Source: Citrobacter youngae ATCC 29220 (GTDB lineage: Bacteria > Pseudomonadota > Gammaproteobacteria > Enterobacterales > Enterobacteriaceae). Taken from it: a stretch of 64,000 bases of DNA. A program made the position numbers and the translations under genes. The notes under the pieces are model-generated. The model ran no database searches, was not told the origin of the DNA, and saw only the letters and a program-made list of their open reading frames with translations. Of this stretch, positions 29,898-40,658 are shown piece by piece (the stretch's first letter is position 1; every line of letters begins with the position of its first letter). The stretch covers positions 248,305 through 312,304 of the forward strand of contig NZ_GG730299.1 in assembly GCF_000155975.1 (NCBI RefSeq), given 5' to 3'.

Positions 29898-30584
29898 ATG
29901 TTGTATGGCTTTTCAGGTGTTATTTTACAGGGCGCGATTGTTACGCTTGAGCTGGCTCTCAGCTCAGTGGTGCTGGCGGTGCTGATAGGCCTTGTCGGCG
30001 CGGCGGCAAAACTGTCGCAAAGCCGGGCGCTGGGGCTTATTTTCGAAGCGTACACGACGCTTATCCGCGGCGTACCCGATCTGGTCTTAATGCTGCTCAT
30101 CTTCTACGGATTACAAATTGCGCTGAACGCCGTGACCGATGCGATGGGTATCAGCCAGATTGATATCGATCCGATGGTAGCAGGGATAATCACGCTCGGG
30201 TTTATCTACGGGGCCTACTTTACCGAAACGTTCCGCGGCGCGTTTATGGCCGTGCCCAAAGGCCATATTGAAGCGGCGACGGCATTCGGTTTTACCAGCT
30301 CACAAATATTTCGCCGCATTATGTTCCCGGCGATGATGCGCTATGCCTTACCGGGAATTGGCAACAACTGGCAGGTTATTCTCAAAGCCACGGCATTGGT
30401 GTCTCTGCTCGGCCTGGAAGACGTGGTGAAAGCCACTCAGCTTGCCGGGAAGAGTACCTGGGAGCCGTTCTATTTTGCCGTAGTGTGTGGGGTCATCTAT
30501 CTGGTGTTTACCACTGTTTCTAATGGTGTGCTGCTGTACCTTGAGCGCCGCTACTCCGTGGGTGTGAAGAGGGCTGACCTGTGA
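29898..30584 (+). CDS. hisQ: Histidine ABC transporter permease HisQ
   Basis: HisQ forms, with HisM, the channel of the histidine and LAO importer. The 228 residues have about five membrane segments and the EAA loop GHIEAATAFGFTSSQIFRRI that contacts the ATPase HisP. I start at ATG 29898 (MLYGFSGVILQGAIVTLELA) because the longer frame from 29841 has a hydrophilic extension absent from the family. The hisM start lies inside its stop codon (GTGA). Confidence 0.95.
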   Translation: MLYGFSGVILQGAIVTLELALSSVVLAVLIGLVGAAAKLSQSRALGLIFEAYTTLIRGVPDLVLMLLIFYGLQIALNAVTDAMGISQIDIDPMVAGIITLGFIYGAYFTETFRGAFMAVPKGHIEAATAFGFTSSQIFRRIMFPAMMRYALPGIGNNWQVILKATALVSLLGLEDVVKATQLAGKSTWEPFYFAVVCGVIYLVFTTVSNGVLLYLERRYSVGVKRADL

Positions 30585-31288
30585 TTGAGATTATTCAGGA
30601 GTACTGGAAATCCCTGCTGTGGACGGACGGTTACCGCTTTACCGGTGTGGCAATTACGTTGTGGTTGTTGATCTCGTCGGTGGTGATGGGCGGCATACTG
30701 GCGCTGTTTTTGGCGATTGGTCGTGTTTCCAGCAATAAATTTATCCAGTTCCCTATCTGGTTATTTACCTATATTTTTCGTGGCACGCCGCTGTACGTAC
30801 AGCTGCTGGTGTTTTATTCCGGGATGTATACGCTGGAGATTGTCAAAGGTACGGACTTCCTCAACGCTTTTTTCCGCAGCGGGTTGAATTGCACCGTGCT
30901 GGCGCTGACGCTGAATACCTGCGCCTATACCACCGAGATTTTCGCCGGAGCGATTCGTTCGGTGCCGCACGGTGAAATTGAAGCCGCCCGTGCTTATGGC
31001 TTTTCGTCATTCAAACTGTATCGCTGCATTATTTTGCCATCTGCGCTGCGTATTGCGCTGCCGGCGTACAGCAATGAAGTCATTTTAATGCTGCACTCTA
31101 CGGCGCTGGCATTTACCGCAACGGTGCCTGATTTGTTGAAAATCGCCCGCGATATCAACTCGGCAACGTATCAGCCGTTTACCGCCTTCGGTATCGCCGC
31201 GGTGCTGTATTTGATTATTTCGTATGTCCTGATCAGCCTGTTCCGTAAAGCGGAAAAACGCTGGTTGCAGCATGTATCCTCTAAATAA
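30581..31288 (+). CDS. hisM: Histidine ABC transporter permease HisM
   Basis: HisM is the second permease of the HisQMP2 complex. The 235 residues show about five membrane segments and the EAA loop [20 protein letters not shown]. The start is GTG at 30581, overlapping the hisQ stop by four bases, which implies coupled translation. hisP follows after a 13-bp gap. Confidence 0.95.
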   Translation: MIEIIQEYWKSLLWTDGYRFTGVAITLWLLISSVVMGGILALFLAIGRVSSNKFIQFPIWLFTYIFRGTPLYVQLLVFYSGMYTLEIVKGTDFLNAFFRSGLNCTVLALTLNTCAYTTEIFAGAIRSVPHGEIEAARAYGFSSFKLYRCIILPSALRIALPAYSNEVILMLHSTALAFTATVPDLLKIARDINSATYQPFTAFGIAAVLYLIISYVLISLFRKAEKRWLQHVSSK

Positions 31289-31301
31289 TTCGAGTAACAC
31301 G

Positions 31302-32075
31302 ATGTCTGAGAATAAATTAAACGTTATCGATTTACATAAGCACTACGGCGAGCATGAAGTGCTGAAAGGGGTGTCGCTGCGGGCCAATGCGGGTGATGTT
31401 ATCAGCATTATCGGCTCGTCAGGTTCCGGTAAAAGCACCTTCCTGCGCTGCATTAACTTTCTTGAAAAACCGAGCGCCGGTTCCATTGTGGTCAGTGGTC
31501 AGAACATCGGTCTGGTGCGTGACAAAGACGGCCAGCTTAAGGTGGCGGACAAAAATCAGCTGCGTCTGTTGCGTACGCGGCTGACCATGGTTTTTCAGCA
31601 CTTCAACCTGTGGAGCCACATGACGGTGCTGGAGAACGTTATGGAAGCGCCCATTCAGGTGCTGGGGCTGAGCAAGCATGAAGCCCGCGAGCGGGCGGTG
31701 AAGTATCTGGCTAAAGTGGGAATTGATGAGCGCGCCCAGGGCAAGTATCCGGTGCACTTGTCCGGCGGTCAGCAGCAGCGCGTTTCCATTGCGCGTGCGC
31801 TGGCGATGGAGCCGGAAGTATTACTCTTTGATGAACCCACCTCGGCGCTTGATCCTGAGCTGGTGGGCGAAGTGCTGCGCATTATGCAGCAGCTGGCCGA
31901 AGAGGGGAAAACCATGGTGGTCGTGACCCATGAAATGGGTTTTGCCCGAAATGTCTCCACGCACGTGATTTTTCTGCATCAGGGGAAAATTGAAGAAGAG
32001 GGCGACCCGGAGCAGGTATTCGGCAACCCGCAAAGCCCGCGTTTGCAGCAGTTCCTCAAAGGATCGCTGAAGTAA
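31302..32075 (+). CDS. hisP: Histidine ABC transporter ATP-binding protein HisP
   Basis: HisP powers histidine and LAO import. The 257 residues contain the Walker A motif GSSGSGKST at 38-46, the Q-loop in VFQHFNLW, the signature [15 protein letters not shown], Walker [12 protein letters not shown] and the switch histidine in [11 protein letters not shown] chose ATG 31302 ([16 protein letters not shown]); the frame from 31272 overlaps the end of hisM and is less likely. It is the last gene of hisJQMP, followed by a REP-like hairpin. Confidence 0.96.
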   Translation: MSENKLNVIDLHKHYGEHEVLKGVSLRANAGDVISIIGSSGSGKSTFLRCINFLEKPSAGSIVVSGQNIGLVRDKDGQLKVADKNQLRLLRTRLTMVFQHFNLWSHMTVLENVMEAPIQVLGLSKHEARERAVKYLAKVGIDERAQGKYPVHLSGGQQQRVSIARALAMEPEVLLFDEPTSALDPELVGEVLRIMQQLAEEGKTMVVVTHEMGFARNVSTHVIFLHQGKIEEEGDPEQVFGNPQSPRLQQFLKGSLK

Positions 32076-32080
32076 TTCAG

Positions 32081-32110
32081 TTGCCCGGAGGCGCAACGCT
32101 TTCCGGGCCT
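32081..32110. terminator. REP-like hairpin between hisP and the GNAT gene
   Basis: TTGCCCGGA pairs with TTCCGGGC around GGCGCAACGC, giving a REP-type hairpin shared by two convergent genes. It probably protects or ends both messages. Confidence 0.6.
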
Positions 32111-32624
32111 AGCGCTTTAACGCGCTGCTCTCCAGGCGATAAACCCAGTCGTCGTGCGCGATACCATTAATCTCATAGGCTTTTTCCAGCACCTGCGTAC
32201 GAACAAAGCCCGTCTTTTCCAGAACACGTATCGACCCCTTATTCTCCGCCAGCGCGTAAGCGTTTATCGCCGTGACGCCAGCCTGCTCAAAGGCATACTG
32301 GCACACCGCGCGGACGGCTTCGCTGGCGATACCTTTCCCCTGCGCACAGGGCATGATGGTGTAGCCGAGGTCGGCTTCCTGCGGGTAAAGATGGCTGATT
32401 TGCAGACCAATATCGCCGAGCGGCATTGGGTTATTATGCTCGCGGATAACAAATGTGTGCTGTGCGGCAAGGCGTCTGGCGAATAACAGACGCGTGTCTT
32501 TCGCCGGGGCGATGTCGCCCATATAGCGCATGACTTCAGGACATTCACGTAGTCTCTGGAAAAATGACCAGTCAGAAAATTGAAACAAAGAGAGGGTAAG
32601 ACGGGGAGTCGATATTATTGCCAT
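32109..32624 (-). CDS. GNAT family N-acetyltransferase (RimJ/RimL-like), substrate unknown
   Basis: The 171-residue protein has the features of the Acetyltransf_3/RimJ-L group: an N-terminal STPRLTLSLF beta strand, the acetyl-CoA loop QGKGIASEAVRAVCQYAF and the ENKGSIRVLEKTGFV segment near residues 130-145. Such enzymes acetylate proteins, small amines or antibiotics; nothing here fixes the substrate. It converges on hisP and shares the REP-like hairpin. From memory, E. coli K-12 has yfcI (rpnB) at this junction, so this gene is probably a lineage-specific replacement. Confidence 0.82.
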   Translation of the reverse strand: MAIISTPRLTLSLFQFSDWSFFQRLRECPEVMRYMGDIAPAKDTRLLFARRLAAQHTFVIREHNNPMPLGDIGLQISHLYPQEADLGYTIMPCAQGKGIASEAVRAVCQYAFEQAGVTAINAYALAENKGSIRVLEKTGFVRTQVLEKAYEINGIAHDDWVYRLESSALKR

Positions 32625-32695
32625 AACGTCGCCATTGCGGAGGTCTGGTCTGTAACCTTACCATCACAACGGCGACGGTGAATAGCGCTTAGGGC

Positions 32696-33589
32696 TTAAC
32701 GGATGACATCCGCCAACGCCTCTTCTAAATCGTACCAGCGAAACGCGAAACCGGACGCTTCCAGGCGTTTAGGCAACGCCCGCTGCCCGCCGAGGACCAG
32801 CACCGAAGATTCGCCCATCAGTAGACGCATTACGCTGGCGGGAACGCGCAGGATGGCAGGACGGTTTAACGCGTGGCCCAGCGAGTGGGCAAACTGCTCA
32901 TTGTGCACCGGATACGGTGAAACCATATTGAAGGGGCCGCGCAGATCGTTATTCAGCAGCCAGATAATGCCGTTGACCATGTCATCAATATGGATCCAGG
33001 GCAGATACTGGCGTCCGTTACCGATCGGGCCACCTAAACCAAGACGAAATGGCGGGACCATTTTCCCCAGAATCCCGCCAGCAGAGGCCAGCACCACGCC
33101 GGTACGCAGCATACACACGCGGGTTTTGTCGCTTTGCGCCGTGCTGGCGATGTGTTCCCAGCGGGCGCACAGCTTATGGGTAAATTCGTTATGCGGCGGC
33201 TCTTCTTCCGTGACCACAACTTCGCCCAGATCGCCGTAGTAACCGGTAGCGGAACCCGAGATCAGCACCGCGGGCGGCGTCTCGCTGGCGTTGATTAAAT
33301 CGACCAGTTTCTGCGTGATGCCCCAGCGGCTCTGACACAGGCGTTCCTTTTGCTCTGCGCTCCAGCGCTTGTCTGCAATAGGCTCACCGGCAAGGTTAAT
33401 GACGGCGTCAATGCCATTGAGATTTTGCTGCTCTGCCAGTCCTTTCCACAACGTGACCCGAGAGTCGAGAATCTGACGAGCCTTATCAGGGGTACGTGTC
33501 ACTACGGTTATCTGATGCCCCAGCTCCAGCAGACGGGGGATCAGATGACGTCCAATCAGGCCTGTACCGCCGGTAATCAGAATCTGCAT
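32696..33589 (-). CDS. yfcH: TIGR01777-type NAD(P)-dependent epimerase-like protein YfcH
   Basis: YfcH is an atypical short-chain dehydrogenase of 297 residues whose substrate is not known. The Rossmann motif [19 protein letters not shown] is at the N-terminus, and the family-typical [17 protein letters not shown] replaces the normal YxxxK active site region. A DUF1731-type C-terminus ends [17 protein letters not shown]. It lies 19 bp downstream of folX on the same strand and is probably co-transcribed with it. Confidence 0.92.
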   Translation of the reverse strand: MQILITGGTGLIGRHLIPRLLELGHQITVVTRTPDKARQILDSRVTLWKGLAEQQNLNGIDAVINLAGEPIADKRWSAEQKERLCQSRWGITQKLVDLINASETPPAVLISGSATGYYGDLGEVVVTEEEPPHNEFTHKLCARWEHIASTAQSDKTRVCMLRTGVVLASAGGILGKMVPPFRLGLGGPIGNGRQYLPWIHIDDMVNGIIWLLNNDLRGPFNMVSPYPVHNEQFAHSLGHALNRPAILRVPASVMRLLMGESSVLVLGGQRALPKRLEASGFAFRWYDLEEALADVIR

Positions 33590-33608
33590 GTCGCCTCCCG
33601 GGTTACAT

Positions 33609-33971
33609 TTAGCGCTGCCAGCTCAGCGCCATGGATACTGAGTCGGCGTAACGCAATGCGTGAAGTTTATCGATCTCTACTTCAGCATAAGTGACCCAGT
33701 GATGTTCGCGTGCGATATCGAGCACATCTTGAGTTAATTTTTCTAGCAATGAGAAGCGGTTACCCTCCACGTGGGCAATGATGCTCTTGGTGATAGTGCG
33801 ATAATTGAGCGCGTCGTTGATATCTTCGCTGATTCGGGCTTTGTCTGCCGGGTAGTGAATGGCAATGTTGATGACGATATCCTGGCGGTTAAGGATCTCC
33901 TCTTCTTTGATGCCGATAAAGGTGCGCAGACGAAGGTTTTTTATACGAATAATCGCGTCAGGTTGTGACAT
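33609..33971 (-). CDS. folX: Dihydroneopterin triphosphate 2'-epimerase FolX
   Basis: FolX epimerises 7,8-dihydroneopterin triphosphate to dihydromonapterin triphosphate, on the route to tetrahydromonapterin, and is a relative of the folate enzyme FolB. The 120 residues include [16 protein letters not shown] and the late glutamate/lysine pair in [21 protein letters not shown] 33971 has a strong GGAGGAAA site; the 13-residue upstream extension does not. It is separated from yfcG by 54 bp on the same strand. Confidence 0.95.
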   Translation of the reverse strand: MSQPDAIIRIKNLRLRTFIGIKEEEILNRQDIVINIAIHYPADKARISEDINDALNYRTITKSIIAHVEGNRFSLLEKLTQDVLDIAREHHWVTYAEVEIDKLHALRYADSVSMALSWQR

Positions 33972-34025
33972 TGCAGGTTTCCTCCATGTATGAACCTTTT
34001 CATGATACACGAGAATTGAACCGTG

Positions 34026-34661
34026 TTAGCGCTTCTCACTCTGCGCTTGCAGCATGGCGCGTTCCGTGGCGGGACGCGTGCGGATGCGTTCATGCCAGTT
34101 ATTGACCGCCGGGTAGTTGTCGAGGTCGATGCGCTGACGCTGGTGGGCATCGATCCACGGCCAGCAGGCTATGTCGGCAATACTGTAGTGATCGCCTCCC
34201 AGCCAGGGGGAAGTTTCCAGGCGTTTATTCATCACGTTGTACAGGCGCTGGGTTTCAACCTGATATCTTTCAATGGCATAGGGAATCGTTTGTGGGGCGT
34301 AGTGGCTGAAATGATGATTCTGACCCAGCATAGGTCCCAGGCCGCTGACCTGCCAGAACAGCCACTGCAGCGTGGTGTGGCGCTCACGTAATTCCCCGCT
34401 CAGCAGCTTACCGCTCTTTTCCGCCAGATAGAGTAAAATTTCTCCGGACTCAAACAGGCTGATGGGCCTTCCGCCGTCCATCGGGGCAGTGTCGATAATG
34501 GCCGGGATTTTATTGTTCGGCGAGATCTGCAGAAAATCAGGGCGAAACTGGCTGCCTTTGCTGATATCGACATGGATCAAACGGTATTGCAGCTGCGCTT
34601 CTTCAAGAAACAACGTGATTTTGTGACCGTTTGGCGATGGCGTGTAATAGAGATCGATCAT
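34026..34661 (-). CDS. yfcG: GSH-dependent disulfide-bond oxidoreductase YfcG (GST family)
   Basis: YfcG is a glutathione transferase homologue of the Nu class with disulfide reductase activity. The 211 residues have a thioredoxin-like N-domain (MIDLYYTPSPNGHKITLFLE, ISPNNKIPAI, SLFESGEILLYLAEK) and an all-helical C-domain (NHHFSHYAPQTIPYAIERYQ). I use ATG 34661 because the family begins MIDLY; the frame stays open further upstream and the ribosome site is weak, so the start is less sure than the identity. Confidence 0.93.
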   Translation of the reverse strand: MIDLYYTPSPNGHKITLFLEEAQLQYRLIHVDISKGSQFRPDFLQISPNNKIPAIIDTAPMDGGRPISLFESGEILLYLAEKSGKLLSGELRERHTTLQWLFWQVSGLGPMLGQNHHFSHYAPQTIPYAIERYQVETQRLYNVMNKRLETSPWLGGDHYSIADIACWPWIDAHQRQRIDLDNYPAVNNWHERIRTRPATERAMLQAQSEKR

Positions 34662-34705
34662 TTTCAGCGTCCGTTTTGTCATGAACCTGGTCATTACAAG
34701 TATAG

Positions 34706-35440
<735 letters not shown>

Positions 35441-35495
35441 CCAGCGAAGCGTAATCCAGTATCATTACACGGTACTTTTCAACGAGGAGTGAGTG

Positions 35496-36047
35496 ATGAA
35501 ACTGATGTTCGCATCGGACATTCATGGTTCGTTGCCAGCCACGGAACGCGTGCTCGAACGGTTTGCCGCAAGCGGGGCGCAATGGCTGGTGATATTGGGT
35601 GATGTTTTAAACCACGGGCCGCGTAATGCGCTGCCGGAAGGCTACGCGCCCGCGCAGGTTGCAGAACGTTTGAATGAACTGGCCGCGCGAATTATTGCGG
35701 TACGCGGCAATTGCGACAGCGAAGTGGATCAGATGCTTCTGCATTTTCCGCTGACCGCGCCGTGGCAGCAAATTCTGACCGAAAAGCAGCGACTTTTTTT
35801 GACGCACGGGCATCTTTTTGGCCCGCAAAATATGCCAGCGCTCAGCGCGGGAGATGTGCTGGTTTACGGGCACACTCACCTGCCGGTTGCCGGGCTGCAA
35901 GGGGATATCTATCACTTCAATCCCGGCTCGGTAAGCATTCCCAAAGGGGGCTTTGCGGCAAGCTACGGGATTCTGGATGATAATGTTCTCAGCGTAATGG
36001 CACTCAATGATCAAAGTGTTATTGCACAGGTAGAGATTAATCCGTAA
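35496..36047 (+). CDS. yfcE: Metallophosphoesterase YfcE
   Basis: YfcE is a manganese-dependent phosphodiesterase of the MPP superfamily, active in vitro on bis-p-nitrophenyl phosphate; its natural substrate is unknown. Metal ligands are visible in ASDIHGS, LGDVLNHGPRN, AVRGNCDSE, THGHLFGP and YGHTHLPV. The protein is 183 residues from ATG 35496; GTG 35493 would give the 184-residue form (MMKLMF). AGGAG lies seven bases from the ATG, which favours it. Confidence 0.94.
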   Translation: MKLMFASDIHGSLPATERVLERFAASGAQWLVILGDVLNHGPRNALPEGYAPAQVAERLNELAARIIAVRGNCDSEVDQMLLHFPLTAPWQQILTEKQRLFLTHGHLFGPQNMPALSAGDVLVYGHTHLPVAGLQGDIYHFNPGSVSIPKGGFAASYGILDDNVLSVMALNDQSVIAQVEINP

Positions 36048-36104
36048 GTTACCCCACAAACATAAACGCGCCGTAAGAGCGCCAGAAAAAAAGAAGGTTT
36101 CCTG

Positions 36105-36659
36105 ATGGTGGAACAGCGTCGTTTGGCAAGTACGGAATGGGTGGATATTGTGAATGAAGACAACGAAGTCATCGCACAGTCCAGCCGGGAACAAATGCGG
36201 GCGCAGCGCCTACGCCATCGTGCGACGTATATCGTGGTGCACGATGGTATGGGCAAAATTCTGGTTCAGCGTAGGACGGAGACAAAAGACTTTTTGCCCG
36301 GCATGCTGGATGCTACCGCTGGCGGTGTTGTTCAGGCTGACGAGCAGCTACTGGACTCAGCGCGCCGTGAAGCGGAAGAGGAATTGGGGATTGCGGGCGT
36401 GCCGTTTGCCGAGCACGGTCAGTTTTATTTTGAAGACCAGAACTGTCGCGTATGGGGCGGGCTGTTTAGCTGCGTTTCCCACGGACCGTTTGCGCTTCAG
36501 GAAGAAGAGGTCAGTGAAGTTTGCTGGCTGACGCCGGAAGAAATCACCGCCCGCTGCGACGAATTTACGCCGGACTCACTGAAAGCGCTGGCGCTGTGGA
36601 TGACCCGCAACGCCAAGAATGAAGGGGCGAAAGCCGAAAAGCAGGAAGAAGCCGAGTAA
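36105..36659 (+). CDS. yfcD: Nudix hydrolase YfcD
   Basis: YfcD is a Nudix hydrolase of 184 residues related to isopentenyl diphosphate isomerases, with unknown substrate. The Nudix box is intact in [14 protein letters not shown] followed by [10 protein letters not shown], including the catalytic REAEEE glutamates. It ends in a charged tail ([16 protein letters not shown]). It lies 57 bp after yfcE on the same strand and converges on yfcC. Confidence 0.93.
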   Translation: MVEQRRLASTEWVDIVNEDNEVIAQSSREQMRAQRLRHRATYIVVHDGMGKILVQRRTETKDFLPGMLDATAGGVVQADEQLLDSARREAEEELGIAGVPFAEHGQFYFEDQNCRVWGGLFSCVSHGPFALQEEEVSEVCWLTPEEITARCDEFTPDSLKALALWMTRNAKNEGAKAEKQEEAE

Positions 36660-36667
36660 CGTCTGCT

Positions 36668-36710
36668 CATCCGGCCTACAGCGTGGAGAAATCGTGTAGG
36701 CCGGGCAATC
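36668..36710. repeat. Partial REP pair between yfcD and yfcC
   Basis: CATCCGGCCTACA and TGTAGGCCGGGCAAT are the inner parts of two inverted REP units between convergent genes. The outer arms are degraded. Confidence 0.7.
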
Positions 36711-36715
36711 GTTTT

Positions 36716-38236
36716 TTAATGGTAGCCCATTATCTGCGCCCCAATCACCACCACGCTGGACATAATAAACAGCAGTCCCAGCAGCGTGGCCCCGACCTTC
36801 AGCCAGTTACGAAAATCCACCCGACACACGCCTAACGTTGCCATCAGCGATGCCGACGTCGGATAGATAATATGGCTGAATCCGTCGCCAAACTGGAAGG
36901 CCAGTACGGTGACCTGACGGTTTACGCCAACCAGATCGCCCAATGGCGCTAATAACGGCATGGTCAATGCCGCCTGACCCGAGCCGGACGTGACGAAGAA
37001 ATTAAATACCGCCTGGAACAGCAGCATAAACCATGCGGCGATGGCGTTATCCAGTCCGCTGATACCGTTGGCAATGCTGTGCAGCAGGGTGTTTAAGACG
37101 CTGGCTTCGCCCGCCTCACCGTTACCGACCAGCAGTAATATCCCCTTGGCAAAACCGACCAGCAGGGCAGGGGCAATCATCATTCGCGCGCCTTCAGTGA
37201 ATGAAGATGCCATGACGTTGACCGTCATACCGTTGAGACGGAACACGACGCCGATGATGCCAATCACCAGTCCCATCGTGAAAAACTGACTGGCGATCTC
37301 CGGAATAAACCACGCGTTGACGATAACGCCCCAGACAACCCAGATCATCACCGCGGTTAGCACCAGCAGCACCATCCAGTCGCCCAGCGTGAAGCGGCGT
37401 TCCACCACGTCGTCCTGCTGTTCGCGAAAGAAACGGTCGGATTCATGTACCCGGGAGAGGAGCGGATTCTTTTTGATACGCGCCGCATAGGCCAGCGTGA
37501 AGGTCAGCCCGATCAGGGTCGCAACCACCCATACCGCGATGCGCAGACCGGAACCAGAGAGCACCGGGACGCCCGCAATACCCTGCGCGACTACCACGCA
37601 GAACGGGTTCATCCATGAGCTGGCAAAACCAATTTGGGTGGCGATATAGGTGACCAGCACGGTGGTGATACTGTCGTAACCTAAGCGTACCATCAAAGGC
37701 GCAATGATAATGGCAAAGGCGACCGCCTCTTCCCCCATGCCAAACACCGCGCCGCCTAACGAAAAGAGAATAAACAGCACCGGGATAAACAGAACCTCGT
37801 TACCTCGCGTATGGCGAATGAGCGCCAGGATACCGTTATCAATGGTTCCGGTACGCATAACGATGCCGAATGCGCCGCCAATCACCAGCATAAACATAAT
37901 GATGCCGACGGCGGTGCCGAATTTAGAACCGGAGGTTAACCCTTCAAACGGGAAATTCATCAGGCCGGGACGTTCATCTCCGGTAGTGAAAAACTGCACC
38001 CGGTGATACTGCTCTTCCCCTGCGTCGTTGGTCAGAATACGGAAAGAGTGGGGATCCACTACTTTGCGGGTTTTGGTTTGTCCATCAACCTGATACTGCA
38101 CTTCCTGACTGTCGAACATCCCGACGGGAACAACCCAGGTCGCCAGGCTGGTTAAAATGGCGACGAAGAAAATAATCACCAGCGTGTCGGGCATTGCCCA
38201 CTTTTTGGCTGGCTTTGTTTCTGTTACTGCTGACAT
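36716..38236 (-). CDS. yfcC: YfcC family inner membrane transporter
   Basis: YfcC is a 506-residue polytopic membrane protein with around 12 membrane segments, related to the arginine/ornithine antiporter ArcD and C4-dicarboxylate transporters (COG1288). Work in E. coli links it to acetate or glyoxylate metabolism, but its substrate is not settled. Visible features are the N-terminal MPDTLVIIFFVAILTSLATW, the loop DERPGLMNFPFEGLTSGSKF and the conserved FFVTSGSGQAALTMPLLAPL. It is transcribed in the same direction as pta and ackA but has its own 5' region. Confidence 0.9.
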   Translation of the reverse strand: MSAVTETKPAKKWAMPDTLVIIFFVAILTSLATWVVPVGMFDSQEVQYQVDGQTKTRKVVDPHSFRILTNDAGEEQYHRVQFFTTGDERPGLMNFPFEGLTSGSKFGTAVGIIMFMLVIGGAFGIVMRTGTIDNGILALIRHTRGNEVLFIPVLFILFSLGGAVFGMGEEAVAFAIIIAPLMVRLGYDSITTVLVTYIATQIGFASSWMNPFCVVVAQGIAGVPVLSGSGLRIAVWVVATLIGLTFTLAYAARIKKNPLLSRVHESDRFFREQQDDVVERRFTLGDWMVLLVLTAVMIWVVWGVIVNAWFIPEIASQFFTMGLVIGIIGVVFRLNGMTVNVMASSFTEGARMMIAPALLVGFAKGILLLVGNGEAGEASVLNTLLHSIANGISGLDNAIAAWFMLLFQAVFNFFVTSGSGQAALTMPLLAPLGDLVGVNRQVTVLAFQFGDGFSHIIYPTSASLMATLGVCRVDFRNWLKVGATLLGLLFIMSSVVVIGAQIMGYH

Positions 38237-38355
38237 GAAGGACTATCCCTGTTGCAATGCAAAAGAAGGTAAGTATGCGAACAGGAGAATAGTTATTCAT
38301 TGATGCAGCGCATCCAGGCAAATATTTCAGAATATACCAAAGAAAAAAATGGATA

Positions 38356-38390
38356 TAAAAAAACCCGAAATATCAGCTATTTCCGGTTTG
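38356..38390 (-). terminator. Terminator of pta (minus strand)
   Basis: On the minus strand ACCGGAAATA-GCTGA-TATTTCGGGT, with one internal mismatch, is followed by a seven-base T run. Confidence 0.75.
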
Positions 38391-38405
38391 AAAAGCAGGC
38401 GGTGT

Positions 38406-38426
38406 TGCCGGATAAGAGATCCGGCA
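38406..38426. repeat. REP-like hairpin downstream of pta
   Basis: TGCCGGAT-AAGAG-ATCCGGCA is a perfect eight-base-pair hairpin with the REP core, just before the pta terminator. Confidence 0.6.
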
Positions 38427-38437
38427 CACTCAGCAGA

Positions 38438-40582
38438 TTAGTGCTGCTGCTGGGAAGACTGGATCGCGGTCAGTGCGATGGTGTAGACGATATCGTCTAC
38501 CAGCGCGCCACGAGACAGGTCGTTCACCGGCTTGCGCATACCCTGCAGCATCGGCCCGATGGAGATCAGGTCGGCAGAACGCTGTACCGCTTTGTAGGTG
38601 GTGTTACCGGTGTTCAGATCCGGGAAGATGAACACGGTAGCGCGACCTGCAACCGGCGAGTTCGGCGCTTTGGATTTTGCTACGTCAGCCATAACCGCGG
38701 CGTCGTACTGCAGCGGACCGTCGATCATCAGGTCAGGACGTTTTTCCTGCGCCAGACGAGTGGCTTCGCGCACTTTCTCTACGTCGCTACCTGCACCAGA
38801 GGTACCGGTAGAGTAGGAGAGCATCGCAACGCGCGGTTCGATACCGAAGGCAATGGCGGATTCAGCGGACTGAATCGCGATTTCTGCCAGCTGTTCCGCA
38901 GTCGGATCCGGGTTGATCGCGCAGTCACCGTAAACATAAACCTGTTCCGGCAGCAGCATGAAGAACACGGAAGACACCAGCGAGCTGCCCGGCGCGGTTT
39001 TGATCAGCTGCAGCGGCGGACGAATGGTGTTTGCGGTGGTGTGAACTGCACCAGAAACCAGGCCGTCTACGTCGTCCTGCTCCAGCATCAGGGTGCCGAG
39101 AACCACGTTGTCTTCCAGCTGTTCGCGGGCAACGGTTTCGGTCATACCTTTGTTTTTACGCAGTTCGACCAGGCGAGCAACGTAGCTTTCGCGAACCACA
39201 TCTGGATCCACGATTTCTACGCCAGCGCCCAGCTCAACGCCCTGAGAGGCCGCAACGCGGGTGATCTCATCCGGGTTACCCAGCAGGACGCAGGTTGCGA
39301 TACCGCGTTCAGCACAGATAGCAGCCGCTTTAACGGTACGCGGTTCGTCGCCTTCCGGCAGAACAACGCGTTTGCCGGCTTTGCGCGCCAGCTCGGTCAG
39401 CTGATAACGGAACGCTGGCGGAGACAGGCGACGGCTGCGTTCAGAGGTCGCGGTCAGGGATTCAATCCAGTCAGCGTTGATGTAGTTCGCAACGTATTCC
39501 TGAACTTTTTCGATGCGCTCGTGATCGTCAACCGGAACTTCCAGGTTGAAGCTCTGCAGGCTCAGCGAGGTCTGCCAGGTGTTGGTGTTCACCATGAATA
39601 CCGGCAGGCCAGTGGCGAATGCACGTTCGCACAGTTTAGAAATGCGGGCGTCCATTTCGTAGCCGCCGGTCAGCAGCAGCGCACCGATTTCTACGCCGTT
39701 CATGGCGGCCAGGCATGCTGCAACCAGCACGTCAGGACGGTCGGCGGAAGTCACCAGCAGAGAACCTGCACGGAAGTGCTCCAGCATGTGCGGAATGCTG
39801 CGTGCGCAGAAAGTCACAGACTTCACGCGACGAGTATTGATATCGCCTTCGTTCACGATGGTGGCGTTCAGGTGACGCGCCATATCGATTGCACGGGTAG
39901 CGATCAGATCGAAGCTCCACGGCACCGCGCCCAGAACCGGCAGCGGGCTGGATTCCTGCAGTTTAGCCGGATCAACTTTGATCACTTGCGCTTTGGAAGA
40001 GTCGTCGAAAATCTCGGACAGATCCGGGCGAGTACGGCCCTGATCATCAACCGGCGCGTTCAGTTTGTTAACGATAACGCCGGTGATGTTGGTGTTTTTC
40101 GCGCCGCCAAAGCTGCTGCGAGTCAGTTCAATACGCTCGTTCAGCTGTTCCGGAGTATCGGTGCCCTGAGACATCACGAAGACGATTTCCGCATTCAGCG
40201 TTTTCGCGATTTCGTAGTTCAGAGACTGCGCGAACTGGTGTTTACGGGTTGGGACCAGGCCTTCAACCAGTACAACTTCAGCATCTTTGGTGTTCGCGTG
40301 GTAATTCGCGATGATCTCTTCCATCAGCACATCTTTCTGATTGCTGGACAGCAGAGATTCAACGTGGCTCATCTTCAGCGGTTCAGCGGCTGGCAGGTTA
40401 GAGTTCGCGCGAACGATAGTGGTAGTCTGGTCTGGCGCATCGCCACCGGCACGAGGCTGAGCGATTGGCTTAAAGACGCTCAGACGAACGCCTTTGCGTT
40501 CCATAGCGCGGATCACGCCGAGGCTGACGCTGGTCAGGCCGACGCTGGTTCCGGTAGGGATCAGCATAATAATACGGGACAC
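38438..40582 (-). CDS. pta: Phosphate acetyltransferase Pta
   Basis: Pta interconverts acetyl-CoA and acetyl phosphate, the first step of acetate overflow. The 714-residue long form has an N-terminal P-loop-like domain ([20 protein letters not shown]), a middle DRTGG-type regulatory domain and the catalytic PTA domain from about residue 390 ([20 protein letters not shown], later [10 protein letters not shown] and [18 protein letters not shown]). It lies 76 bp after ackA, with hairpins in the gap, as in E. coli. Confidence 0.97.
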   Translation of the reverse strand: MSRIIMLIPTGTSVGLTSVSLGVIRAMERKGVRLSVFKPIAQPRAGGDAPDQTTTIVRANSNLPAAEPLKMSHVESLLSSNQKDVLMEEIIANYHANTKDAEVVLVEGLVPTRKHQFAQSLNYEIAKTLNAEIVFVMSQGTDTPEQLNERIELTRSSFGGAKNTNITGVIVNKLNAPVDDQGRTRPDLSEIFDDSSKAQVIKVDPAKLQESSPLPVLGAVPWSFDLIATRAIDMARHLNATIVNEGDINTRRVKSVTFCARSIPHMLEHFRAGSLLVTSADRPDVLVAACLAAMNGVEIGALLLTGGYEMDARISKLCERAFATGLPVFMVNTNTWQTSLSLQSFNLEVPVDDHERIEKVQEYVANYINADWIESLTATSERSRRLSPPAFRYQLTELARKAGKRVVLPEGDEPRTVKAAAICAERGIATCVLLGNPDEITRVAASQGVELGAGVEIVDPDVVRESYVARLVELRKNKGMTETVAREQLEDNVVLGTLMLEQDDVDGLVSGAVHTTANTIRPPLQLIKTAPGSSLVSSVFFMLLPEQVYVYGDCAINPDPTAEQLAEIAIQSAESAIAFGIEPRVAMLSYSTGTSGAGSDVEKVREATRLAQEKRPDLMIDGPLQYDAAVMADVAKSKAPNSPVAGRATVFIFPDLNTGNTTYKAVQRSADLISIGPMLQGMRKPVNDLSRGALVDDIVYTIALTAIQSSQQQH

Positions 40583-40630
40583 GGTTTATCCTCTTTCGTT
40601 ACCGCCCGTTTCAGGCGGGTTACAAAACAG

Positions 40631-40653
40631 CACCGCCAGCTAGGCTGGCGGTG
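40631..40653 (-). other. Hairpin between ackA and pta
   Basis: CACCGCCAGC-TAG-GCTGGCGGTG is a perfect ten-base-pair stem with a three-base loop just after the ackA stop. No U run follows on the minus strand. It probably protects the ackA 3' end or lowers pta expression relative to ackA. Confidence 0.65.
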
Positions 40654-40658
40654 TGAAA

